Shown here: in pieces, positions 9,117 to 16,462 of the stretch
Layout: each line of letters starts with the position of its first letter
How positions within the stretch are numbered: position 1 is the first letter of the stretch
Assembly (NCBI GenBank): GCA_035695045.1
Contig: DASSEX010000085.1
Coordinates: 38,088-102,087, forward strand
DNA: 64,000 nt
Direction: 5' to 3'
Source: DASSKP01 sp035695045
Lineage (GTDB): Bacteria > Actinomycetota > Actinomycetes > JAFAQI01
Made by a program: the position numbers and the translations under genes
The notes under the pieces: generated by a model
Seen by the model: the letters and a program-made list of their open reading frames with translations, nothing else
Databases searched by the model: none
What the model was told of the DNA's origin: nothing

Positions 9117-9515
9117 TCAGGCCTGCGCGATGCGGACGAGGTTGCCGGAGGGGTCGCGGAAGGCGCAGTCTCGCGCCCCCCACGGTTGCGACGTGGGCTC
9201 CTGCAGCACCTCCGCACCGGACGCGCGAACCTTCTCGAAGGTCGTGTCGAGGTCGTCCGTGCGGAAGATCGCCGCCTGAAGAGATCCTTGCGTCACCAGC
9301 GCCAGCAAGGCGTCACCCTCAGCCGGCGAACGGCCACCGTGCGGCTGGGACAGCACGATGTCGACGTTCTGACCTGGCGCGCCGACGGTGACCCAACGGA
9401 ACCCGTGCGCCGACACGTCGTTGCGGACCTCGAGGCCGAGCGCGTCCCGGTAGAAGGTCAGGGCTTCGTCCGGGTCGTGCACCGAGATGAACATGGAGGA
9501 GACGCTGATACCCAT
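9117..9515 (-). CDS. VOC (glyoxalase/bleomycin resistance) family protein
   Basis: This 132-residue protein has two beta-alpha-beta-beta-beta modules of the vicinal oxygen chelate fold. Visible landmarks are ISVHDPDEALTFYRDALGLE near residue 10 and the C-terminal CAFRDPSGNLVRI. Members bind a divalent metal and act on small oxygenated substrates or bind drugs; none can be named here. It is likely co-transcribed with the DUF1801 gene and lies downstream of a codirectional AraC regulator that could control it. Confidence 0.88.
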   Translation of the reverse strand: MGISVSSMFISVHDPDEALTFYRDALGLEVRNDVSAHGFRWVTVGAPGQNVDIVLSQPHGGRSPAEGDALLALVTQGSLQAAIFRTDDLDTTFEKVRASGAEVLQEPTSQPWGARDCAFRDPSGNLVRIAQA

Positions 9516-9575
9516 GCGACGACCTTAGGTCGGCCGGCACCTCCTGCGCTTCTCCGATCCTGCTCGCCGTCGCGG

Positions 9576-10004
9576 TCAGGCGGTAACCGGATTCCGTCGT
9601 GGCCGGGTGCCCACCATGCTGACGCAGGCCGGGACGACCTGGAGGTCGCTGTGGTCGTGTGCGCGGTACTGGGACGGGGTCTCGCCGACGATCTCGGTGA
9701 ACCGGGAGCTGAACGACCCGAGCGACGTGCAGCCCACCGCGACGCAGGTGTCCGTGACCGACATGCCCTGCCGCAGCAGCGCCTTCGCCCGCTCGATCCG
9801 GCGGGTCATGAGATACGAGTACGGCGTCTCGCCGTAGGTCGCCCGGAACTTCCGCGAGAAGTGCGACGGCGACATCAAGGCGGCCCGCGCCATCGCGGGG
9901 ACGTCGAGAGGCCGGGCATAGTCACGGTCCATGAGGTCCCGTGCGCGACGGAGGTGCGCGAGGTCGGCGAGCTCCTCCGGCGTCATGCCGCTCAATCTAC
10001 GCAC
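9576..10004 (-). CDS. AraC-family helix-turn-helix regulator (DNA-binding domain only)
   Basis: This short 142-residue regulator contains just the two helix-turn-helix AraC domain, with the first HTH at about residues 38-60 (AMARAALMSPSHFSRKFR) and the second near 83-110 (TDTCVAVGCTSLGSFSSRFT) followed by GETPSQYR. It lacks a sensing domain apart from about 40 C-terminal residues. The start could also be the ATG at 9986 (MTPEELADL). It is upstream of the VOC/DUF1801 pair on the same strand and divergent from the CsoR gene, with 65 bases between starts. Confidence 0.88.
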   Translation of the reverse strand: MRRLSGMTPEELADLAHLRRARDLMDRDYARPLDVPAMARAALMSPSHFSRKFRATYGETPYSYLMTRRIERAKALLRQGMSVTDTCVAVGCTSLGSFSSRFTEIVGETPSQYRAHDHSDLQVVPACVSMVGTRPRRNPVTA

Positions 10005-10043
10005 GCAGCCCCAGTCCTGGCCGCGACCGGCCGGTGCAGGGGA

Positions 10044-10060
10044 ATACCGGGGAGGGGTAT
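10044..10060. promoter_or_regulatory. Candidate CsoR operator
   Basis: ATACCGGGGAGGGGTAT has perfect 5-base inverted arms (ATACC/GGTAT) around a G-rich centre, like known copper-repressor operators in actinobacteria. It ends 9 bases before the csoR-type GTG start, so binding would block transcription of csoR and the permease. Confidence 0.65.
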
Positions 10061-10069
10061 AGTTCGCGC

Positions 10070-10357
10070 GTGGTCGAGCGGGGTTACAGCGGCGAGAAGG
10101 AACGCGTGCAGAAGCGCCTGCGCCGGATCGAGGGCCAGGTCCGTGGGCTGCAGCGCATGGTCGACGAGGACAAGTACTGCATCGACGTACTCACACAGAT
10201 CTCTGCGGCGACGTCGGCGCTCAGAGCGGTGGCGCTCGAGCTCCTCGAGGGCCACCTGAACCACTGCGTCGCGCACGCGATCGAGACAGGTGGACCGGAC
10301 GCGCAGGCAAAGGTGCGAGAGGCCGCCACGGCCGTCGAGCGCCTGGTGAAGTCGTGA
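10070..10357 (+). CDS. csoR: CsoR-type copper-sensing transcriptional repressor
   Basis: This 95-residue all-helical repressor carries the Cys-His-Cys copper ligand pattern: Cys in DEDKYCIDVLTQ (about residue 36), then His and Cys in EGHLNHC (about 61 and 65), spacing that matches M. tuberculosis CsoR. The basic helix KRLRRIEGQVRGLQRM is the DNA-binding face. Upstream in-frame codons exist, but the GTG at 10070 gives the normal family N-terminus and lies just after the palindromic operator. When Cu(I) binds, CsoR-type repressors release DNA; here the target is itself and the downstream permease-YHS gene 16 bases away. A formaldehyde or nickel-sensing relative is less likely because of the C-H-C set. 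Confidence 0.9.
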   Translation: MVERGYSGEKERVQKRLRRIEGQVRGLQRMVDEDKYCIDVLTQISAATSALRAVALELLEGHLNHCVAHAIETGGPDAQAKVREAATAVERLVKS

Positions 10358-10373
10358 CGAGCGGAGAAACGTG

Positions 10374-11657
10374 ATGGACACGATCGGTCACAGCCTTGCC
10401 GACGGCTGGTGGATGTTCTGGGAGACGCTCTGGGCCCTGGTCCTCGGGTTCGGCCTCTCGGGCGCCGTGCAGGCGTTCGTCTCTCGCGCCGAGATGCAGC
10501 AGGCGCTCGGTGACAACCGACCGCGCACGATCGCCAAGGCCGGCTTCTTCGGCATGGTCTCGTCCTCGTGCAGCTATGCGGCGGCAGCGCTCGCGAAGAC
10601 GCTGTTCGGCCGCGGCGCCGACTTCACCGCCGCCCAGGCCTTCATGTTCGCGTCGACCAACCTGGTCGTCGAGCTCGGCATCGTGCTGTGGCTGCTGATC
10701 GGCTGGCAGTTCGCCGTGGCCGAGTTCGTCGGCGGCGCACTCATGATCGCCTTGATTCGGCTCGTGCTGCCTCGTGTCGTGTCCGCGGGCGACGTCGAAG
10801 CAGCGCGCCGCCGGCTCGATGCGCAAGAACACGATCCGCACGAGCACGGGCAGCACGAGCATCACGACCACCACGCGCACGCGGAGTCCACGGTGCAGGT
10901 CGAGCCGTGGCGCGTCCGCCTGCGCTCGCTCGCCGGCTGGTCCGACGCCGCCGGCTACACCGTCAGTGACCTGACGATGTTGCGCAAGGAGCTGGTCATC
11001 GGCTTCGTCGTCGCCGGCTTCGCCGACTTCGCGGTCCCCACGTCGTTCTGGCGGTCGTTGTTCATCACCGGGCACGGCTTCTGGTCCTCGCTCGAGAACG
11101 TCGTGCTCGGGCCGTTCCTCGCCGTGATCAGCTTCGTCTGCTCGATCGGCAACGTGCCGCTCGCGGCCGCGCTGTGGTCGAGCGGCATCAGCTTCGGTGG
11201 AGTGGTCTCGTTCGTCTTCGCCGACCTCATCACGCTGCCGTTGCTCCTCATCTACCGGAAGTACTACGGCACCAGGCTCACGGCGAAGCTGCTCGCCGTG
11301 TTCTGGGCGACGATGTCGCTGTCCGGGCTCGCGACGGAGTACCTCTTCAAGGCCGTGCACATCACCCCACCGCCGCTGCGTCACGGCATGGTCGGCCGCG
11401 ACGTCTGGGGGCTCAACTACACGACCGTTCTCGACTTCGTCGCTCTTGCGGTCTTCGCCGGCATCTACTGGCTCTACCGCAACCGTGACCGGTTCGGAGG
11501 TGGCGCGGGTTACGCGAAGGATCCGATCTGCGGCATGCAGGTCGAAAAGGCGCACCCGGGCGCGACCAGTCGGCAGAGCGGCGTCACGGTCTACTTCTGC
11601 TCGGACCACTGCCGCGAGCGCTATGAAGGACAGCAGTCCGCCTCTACGATCCACTGA
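10374..11657 (+). CDS. Permease (DUF318/ArsP-like) fused to a YHS metal-binding domain
   Basis: This 427-residue membrane protein has about eight hydrophobic helices, with Cys-containing membrane motifs SSSCSYAAAALAKTLF (about residue 63) and FVCSIGNVPLAAALW (about 255), similar to the paired Cys motifs of PF03773 permeases such as ArsP. Between them is a cytosolic loop very rich in histidine (about residues 150-168, HDPHEHGQHEHHDHHAHAE). The C-terminus is a YHS domain, DPICGMQV followed by YFCSDHCRERYE, as found in copper ATPases. Start ATG at 10374 follows GGAGA; an in-frame GTG at 10371 is also possible. Coupled to csoR, so copper or another soft-metal export or trafficking is the likely role. 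Confidence 0.85.
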   Translation: MDTIGHSLADGWWMFWETLWALVLGFGLSGAVQAFVSRAEMQQALGDNRPRTIAKAGFFGMVSSSCSYAAAALAKTLFGRGADFTAAQAFMFASTNLVVELGIVLWLLIGWQFAVAEFVGGALMIALIRLVLPRVVSAGDVEAARRRLDAQEHDPHEHGQHEHHDHHAHAESTVQVEPWRVRLRSLAGWSDAAGYTVSDLTMLRKELVIGFVVAGFADFAVPTSFWRSLFITGHGFWSSLENVVLGPFLAVISFVCSIGNVPLAAALWSSGISFGGVVSFVFADLITLPLLLIYRKYYGTRLTAKLLAVFWATMSLSGLATEYLFKAVHITPPPLRHGMVGRDVWGLNYTTVLDFVALAVFAGIYWLYRNRDRFGGGAGYAKDPICGMQVEKAHPGATSRQSGVTVYFCSDHCRERYEGQQSASTIH

Positions 11658-11677
11658 TTCCAGCTGTGGGGGTCGGC

Positions 11678-12646
11678 ATGAGCGTGCCAGCGCGGTATCG
11701 ATCAGTAGTGGCGGACAGCGCCCGCTGGGACGGCTTCGTGTTCCGCGACGGCGACATCGTCATCAGTACGCCGCCGAAGTGCGGCACCACGTGGATGCAG
11801 CGGCTCGTGTCGTTGCTGGTGTTCGACGGTCCGGACCTGCCGGCGCCGATCTCGAAGGTGTCGCCCTGGCTCGACATGCAGCTCGCGCCGCTCGATGACG
11901 TGCTCGCGCTGTTGGAGAGTCAGTCGCATCGCCGGTTCATCAAGACGCACACGCCGCTGGACGGCATTCCGTACGACGAGCGTGTTCGCTACGTCTGCGT
12001 CGGCCGCGACCCGCGCGACGTCGCGGTGTCGACGGGACATCACATGCGCAACATGAACGTCGAGCAGTTCCTCGCGTCCCGGCAGGCCGCCGTCGGCCTC
12101 GAGGACCTCGCGGAGTTCGGGATCGACAAGCCCGGCCCGCGAGACCCGGGACCCGGGGCGGATCCGGTGCTCGAGTGGATCGACAGCGACGACGACCGGA
12201 CGCCGATGTCGTTGCGTTCGCTGCTCCAGCACACCTCGACGTTCTGGGGAGCTCGCAAGGCGCCGAACATCGCGCTGTTCCACTACAGCGACCTGATGAG
12301 CAACCTGCCCGGCGAGGTGCTGCGGCTGGCGACGTTCCTCGGCTACGACATCTCGCCCGCGCGCGCCGCCGAGCTGGCGCAGTGGGCAACCTTCGACGCG
12401 ATGAAGAGCAGCGCTGACAAGGTCGCGCCCAACGCCGACATCGGGCTCTGGCATGACACCAACGCGTTCTTCCACCGCGGCGAGAGCGGCCAGTGGCGCG
12501 GCGTGTTCAGCGACGTGCACCTTGCCCACTACGACGAACGGCTCGCGGCGCTGGCGTCCACGGACCTCGCGGACTGGCTGCATGCCGGGTCTGCTGCGAC
12601 CAGCTCCGCCGGCAGTGCGTCGCCGGCAGCCGTCACGCCGCGGTAG
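11678..12646 (+). CDS. PAPS-dependent sulfotransferase family protein
   Basis: This 322-residue protein has the 5'-phosphosulfate loop TPPKCGTTWMQRL near residue 30, the 3'-phosphate-binding motif CVGRDPRDVAVS near residue 107 and the conserved HTPLDGIPY segment just before it, so it should transfer sulfate from PAPS to a small molecule or lipid. It resembles cytosolic-type sulfotransferases common in mycobacteria and related soil actinobacteria (Stf-like). The start is the ATG at 11678 after a GGGGG stretch; GTG 11666 is an alternative. It is convergent with, and overlaps by 14 bases, the flippase-like gene. Acceptor unknown. Confidence 0.88.
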   Translation: MSVPARYRSVVADSARWDGFVFRDGDIVISTPPKCGTTWMQRLVSLLVFDGPDLPAPISKVSPWLDMQLAPLDDVLALLESQSHRRFIKTHTPLDGIPYDERVRYVCVGRDPRDVAVSTGHHMRNMNVEQFLASRQAAVGLEDLAEFGIDKPGPRDPGPGADPVLEWIDSDDDRTPMSLRSLLQHTSTFWGARKAPNIALFHYSDLMSNLPGEVLRLATFLGYDISPARAAELAQWATFDAMKSSADKVAPNADIGLWHDTNAFFHRGESGQWRGVFSDVHLAHYDERLAALASTDLADWLHAGSAATSSAGSASPAAVTPR

Positions 12647-13607
12647 CGACCGCCCTGCGCCGTCGCGCCAGCCAGACCATCGCGATCACGCCGCCGAGCG
12701 GGATCTCGACGAGGTAGCTGAACACGCGGAAGAGGATGACGCCCGCCGCGGCCGCCGCCGGATCCGCGCCGAAGGCGACGAGTGTCGCCGTCGCCGCGGT
12801 CTCGACGAAGCCGAGACCGCCCGGCGTCAGCGGGACGAGCGTCATCAGACGCTCGACGGCATAAGTCACCAGTGCGGCGACCGGCGTCACCCGGGCGTCG
12901 ACCGACGTCAGGCACAGCCACAGCAGCAACGCCTGCAGCGCCGGGTAGCCGACGCCGCCGACCGTGATCTGCCGCCAGCCGCGCCGCAGCGCCTCGGCCC
13001 CCATCGCCACCGTCTGCCGCAGCGCGGCCGTCGCCGTGGTCAGTCGTCCGCGTCCCCAGCGGCTGCGCCCGGCAAGCAGCGTCGCGGCCACCAGCACGAT
13101 CACGGCCGAGAGCACGATGAGGCCCATCCGGCGCGGAGGGAGCGCCACGCCGGCGGCGACGGACGGCATGAGTGCGAGCGTCACCAGCCCGGCGAGTGCG
13201 ATGGCGGTCTTCACGACTGCGACCACCAGGTTGCTCAGCGCGGTGAACGACGAGATCTGCGTACGGCTGTAGCCCCAGGAGCGGAGCATGGCGTAGTTGA
13301 GGCCGACGCCGGCCGCACCGCCGAGCGGGAGGACGTTGGAGACGCTGCTCCCGCCCAGGTTGAGCGCGAGTGCCTGTCGGGTGCGAAGCCCGGGCAGTGA
13401 GGCGCGCAGCACGAAGGTGTGCAGCCACAGCCCGCCGGCCCAGACGGCGGTCAGCTGCCAGATCTGCGGGAGCGGCACCCCTGCGACCCGGTCGGTCATG
13501 TCGTCCCAGGCGGTGCCGGTCATCTTCGGAAGGACGACCGCGAGCACGCCGACCGCCGCGGGCAGGGCGAGCGCAGCAATGACCCAGCGCGGGCCCCGTC
13601 GCGTCAC
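12633..13607 (-). CDS. Flippase-like (LPG synthase TM / UPF0104) membrane protein
   Basis: This 324-residue protein has about eight transmembrane helices in the pattern of the lysylphosphatidylglycerol synthase TM region (PF03706, AglD/MprF N-terminal type). Characteristic segments are NLGGSSVSNVLPLGGAAGVG near residue 83 and LVPLTPGGLGFVETAA near residue 263. Stand-alone members are implicated in lipid-linked glycan translocation. The ATG at 13607 overlaps the stop of the PIG-L gene by four bases (ATGA), tying it to deacetylase and glycosyltransferase neighbours. Confidence 0.87.
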   Translation of the reverse strand: MTRRGPRWVIAALALPAAVGVLAVVLPKMTGTAWDDMTDRVAGVPLPQIWQLTAVWAGGLWLHTFVLRASLPGLRTRQALALNLGGSSVSNVLPLGGAAGVGLNYAMLRSWGYSRTQISSFTALSNLVVAVVKTAIALAGLVTLALMPSVAAGVALPPRRMGLIVLSAVIVLVAATLLAGRSRWGRGRLTTATAALRQTVAMGAEALRRGWRQITVGGVGYPALQALLLWLCLTSVDARVTPVAALVTYAVERLMTLVPLTPGGLGFVETAATATLVAFGADPAAAAAGVILFRVFSYLVEIPLGGVIAMVWLARRRRAVATAA

Positions 13608-14422
13608 GCCTCAGAGCCTACCGACTCGCCCAGCGTCGCGAACGGGTCCGTCGCCCGCCGCGCCGGAACGACCGCTCCGACCTGCACGAACCACTCGCGG
13701 CCCAGCGCGACGGAGGAGAGCGGCCAAGGGAGCCGCGACAGCAGCCGGACCGTCCGCACGTCGTCACCGCCCGACGCCTGCGACGCATGCGCGCGGAGCG
13801 CCTGCTGCTTGGCCCGGACCCACCGTCGTACGTCGACCTCGTGCGTGATCGCCTCGGCCGGCGCGAAGGCCTCGCCGAGCAGCGACGGGGTCATGCCACC
13901 CGGCCGGATGCCGAGGCGCCGCAGCAGCCGCATGCCGCGCAGCAACGCTGCCCGGTCGACGGTGGCGGCCAGGACGACGGGCGTGCCCGCCTGTCGCGCC
14001 GCGGCAAGGCCGACCTCGCGGACGCGCAGATGGTCACGGTGGCCGTAACCGCCGTTGTCGTCGTACACGGTCAGGACGTCGGCCGACTCCTCCGCGAGCA
14101 CCGCGGCGAGCCGGTCGGCGACCTCGGCGACGGGAGCGGCGCAGAGCGAGCCGCTCGGCGGCTCGGCGGGCTCGCGGAAGCCGGAGTCGCCGTACCCGAG
14201 CAGCACGATCCGGGCGACTCCGAGCAGCTCGGCCGCGCGCTCGAGCTCCGCGACACGCCGAGAGCCCAGGGACTGCCGTTCGCGGGCCAGGCCGAGCTCG
14301 CCGGAAGTGGCCACCACGAGCACGACACGGTGGCCCTCGGCAGCGCAGCGGGCCAGCGTCCCGCCGGTCAGCAGCGACTCATCATCGGGATGAGCGTGAA
14401 AAGCCACTAACGTATAGGGCAC
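13604..14422 (-). CDS. PIG-L family N-acetylglucosaminyl deacetylase-like
   Basis: This 272-residue Zn hydrolase has the family start FHAHPDDESLLTGGTLAR (Zn ligands His and Asp near residues 11-14) and the third ligand region YGHRDHLRVREV near residue 127. PIG-L enzymes de-N-acetylate GlcNAc-inositol compounds (MshB, Mca, GlcNAc-PI deacetylase). Its coupling to a flippase-like protein and its divergent pairing with a GT4 glycosyltransferase and a PAP2/IPC-synthase-like enzyme suggest a lipid or inositol-glycoside pathway rather than core mycothiol synthesis. 78 bases separate it from the divergent glycosyltransferase. Confidence 0.88.
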   Translation of the reverse strand: MPYTLVAFHAHPDDESLLTGGTLARCAAEGHRVVLVVATSGELGLARERQSLGSRRVAELERAAELLGVARIVLLGYGDSGFREPAEPPSGSLCAAPVAEVADRLAAVLAEESADVLTVYDDNGGYGHRDHLRVREVGLAAARQAGTPVVLAATVDRAALLRGMRLLRRLGIRPGGMTPSLLGEAFAPAEAITHEVDVRRWVRAKQQALRAHASQASGGDDVRTVRLLSRLPWPLSSVALGREWFVQVGAVVPARRATDPFATLGESVGSEA

Positions 14423-14500
14423 GGCCGCACCCGTTCGCGGAGGTCCGGCCGACGATCACAGCCGTCCCGCCGGGACGGCGGGCGACGACGGTGGGTGTTC

Positions 14501-15631
14501 ATGCGGGTCCTCCATGTGACGGACACCTACCTTCCCAGACGTGGCGGCATCGAGCTGCACGTCCACGACCTCGCGCAGGCGCAGCGGCGCGCGGGCGACG
14601 AGGTAGACGTCCTGACCCTGACCCGGGCCCGCGCGGTCGAGCCGGCGGAGTCCGCCGGTTCGCTGCTGCGGCCGGCCGACCACGCCGACCTCGTCGACAA
14701 GCTGCGTTTCGTGCTGGCGCACCGCCGGCGGGGGAGGACGGCGGGCTACGACGTCGTCCACGCCCACTGCTCGACGTTCTCGCCGCTGGTGTTCGCGACG
14801 CTCGCGGCGGCCGACGGGCTCCCGACCGCCGTGACGGCGCACTCGCTGTGGCGGCGCTACACACCTCTATATAGAGCGGGCGACTACGCGGGGCGGTGGA
14901 GCACCTGGCCGATCGCGTGGTCGGCGGTGAGCGAGGCAGCGGCCGAGGCCGTCCGCCGCGCCGCCGCGCGGCCGCTGCAGGTCGACGTGGTGCCCAACGG
15001 CATCGACCCGACGGCGTGGCCGCACGTCGAGCGCTCGCCGCAGCCGGGACGGCTGCGGGTCATCAGCGTGATGCGGCTCGCGCCGCGCAAGCGGCCGCTC
15101 GCTCTGCTGCGCATCCTGCACCGGGCCGCGCTCGCGATGCCTCCGGGGACCAAACTGGAGGCCGTGGTTGTCGGTGACGGCCCGCAGGCCGGCGCGATGC
15201 GGCGTTATCTGCGCCGACATGACCTCGAGGACCTCGTCACCCTCGCCGGCCACCAGCCGCGCCCGGAGATCGCCCGCCGGCTCGCCGACGCCGACGTGTT
15301 CCTCGCCCCCGCGACGCTCGAGTCGTTCGGCATCGCCGCGCTGGAGGCAGCGGCGACCGGGGTGCCCGTCCTCGGCCGCCGCCGGACCGGGCTCGCCGAG
15401 TTCGTCGTCGATGGCGCAGGCGGCCTGCTCGTCGACAGTGACGCCGGCATCGCGGAGGCCCTCGTCGACGTCGCGGCCGGTCGTCGGCAGCTGGGGCCGG
15501 TGCCGCGAGCCGCTGTCGAGCAGATGAGCTGGCCGGCGGTCGTCGAGCGCACGCGCGCGCTCTACGAGCGTGCCGGGCTGGGGGAAGTCGCTCCGGTGAC
15601 CGGCTCGACGCGCAAACGGCGGGCGTCGTGA
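14501..15631 (+). CDS. GT4 family glycosyltransferase
   Basis: This 376-residue GT-B enzyme begins MRVLHVTDTYLPRRGGIELH, the sugar-acceptor-side glycine loop of GT4 enzymes, has VPNGIDPTAW near residue 164 and RLAPRKRPLALL near 191 in the linker to the donor domain, and the donor-binding ESFGIAALEAAATGVPVLG motif (E-x7-E) near residue 272. It resembles phosphatidylinositol mannosyl- or GlcNAc-transferases. The ATG at 14501 is chosen over GTG 14495. Its stop overlaps the following gene's GTG start, indicating one operon with the PAP2 enzyme. Confidence 0.9.
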   Translation: MRVLHVTDTYLPRRGGIELHVHDLAQAQRRAGDEVDVLTLTRARAVEPAESAGSLLRPADHADLVDKLRFVLAHRRRGRTAGYDVVHAHCSTFSPLVFATLAAADGLPTAVTAHSLWRRYTPLYRAGDYAGRWSTWPIAWSAVSEAAAEAVRRAAARPLQVDVVPNGIDPTAWPHVERSPQPGRLRVISVMRLAPRKRPLALLRILHRAALAMPPGTKLEAVVVGDGPQAGAMRRYLRRHDLEDLVTLAGHQPRPEIARRLADADVFLAPATLESFGIAALEAAATGVPVLGRRRTGLAEFVVDGAGGLLVDSDAGIAEALVDVAAGRRQLGPVPRAAVEQMSWPAVVERTRALYERAGLGEVAPVTGSTRKRRAS

Positions 15632-16374
15632 CCGCGGTCGTCGAGCGGCCGGCACCGGCGGAGGTCAGGCGCCGCCGGGTCATCAGCCGTCGCCTTCCGT
15701 GGTGGGCCGAGGCACTGCTCGCCGTCGCCGGCTACGAGATCTACGGCCTGATCCAAGGCGACACCGACGGCGCGCGCGCCGAAGCGGTGCAGCACGGCTG
15801 GGGGATCATCCATCTCGAGCAGCACCTGCACCTGTGGGTCGAGCCCAGGATCAACGCCTGGCTTACGCCTCACCATCTGCTGTCCCTCGTGTCGGACTAC
15901 TACTACGAGCTGTCGCACGCATTCGTGACCGCGGCCGTGCTGGTCTGGCTGTGGAGGCGGCACGCGGAGCTCTACGCGCGGTGGCGCAACACGCTGCTCG
16001 GACTGAGTCTTGCGGCGCTCGCCGTCTTCTGGGCCTACCCGGTCGCACCGCCGCGGCTGACCGCACCCGGCCTCACCGACGTACTCGTGAAGTACGACGC
16101 CCTTGGCGCGGCACACGCGCCGAGCGGCCTCATCGACCTCTACGCGGCGCTGCCGAGCCTGCACGTCGCCTGGGCCCTGTGGTGTGGGATGGCGGTCGTG
16201 GCCGCCGGCCGGACCAGGCGTCGCTGGCTGGCGCTGGCCTACCCCGCGCTGACCACGCTCGTCGTCCTGACGACGGCTAACCATTACGTCGTCGACGCGC
16301 TCGCTGGCGCCGCCCTGACCATGGGCGCGGTCGCCCTCGCCGGGCTCGTGCGCCGGCGCCACGCCACACTCTGA
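15628..16374 (+). CDS. PAP2-superfamily membrane enzyme (IPC-synthase-like)
   Basis: This 248-residue membrane protein has about six helices and the PAP2_3/AUR1-like motif pair: LPSLHVAWALW near residue 172 and ANHYVVDALAGAAL near residue 212, with the catalytic Ser/His and His/Asp. Such enzymes transfer or hydrolyse phospho-head groups, for example phosphoinositol transfer in inositol phosphorylceramide synthase. GTG start 15628 overlaps the glycosyltransferase stop (GTGA). With the GT4 and PIG-L neighbours it probably contributes to an envelope glycolipid. Substrate unproven. Confidence 0.85.
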   Translation: MTAVVERPAPAEVRRRRVISRRLPWWAEALLAVAGYEIYGLIQGDTDGARAEAVQHGWGIIHLEQHLHLWVEPRINAWLTPHHLLSLVSDYYYELSHAFVTAAVLVWLWRRHAELYARWRNTLLGLSLAALAVFWAYPVAPPRLTAPGLTDVLVKYDALGAAHAPSGLIDLYAALPSLHVAWALWCGMAVVAAGRTRRRWLALAYPALTTLVVLTTANHYVVDALAGAALTMGAVALAGLVRRRHATL

Positions 16375-16375
16375 C

Positions 16376-16389
16376 TGACCGCTCGGTCA
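16376..16389. promoter_or_regulatory. Palindrome resembling a TetR-type operator
   Basis: TGACCGCTCGGTCA, 6-base arms with a 2-base spacer, lies two bases after the PAP2 stop codon and 74 bases before the SpoIIE gene. Its shape is like TetR-family operators, but no TetR gene is nearby. Confidence 0.3.
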
Positions 16390-16462
16390 CAGACGCCCGG
16401 CGGCCCGTAGCGGCTTTCGGGATTTACTGCCTGTAACCGCGCAGGTGGGGGAGGATCGCGTC

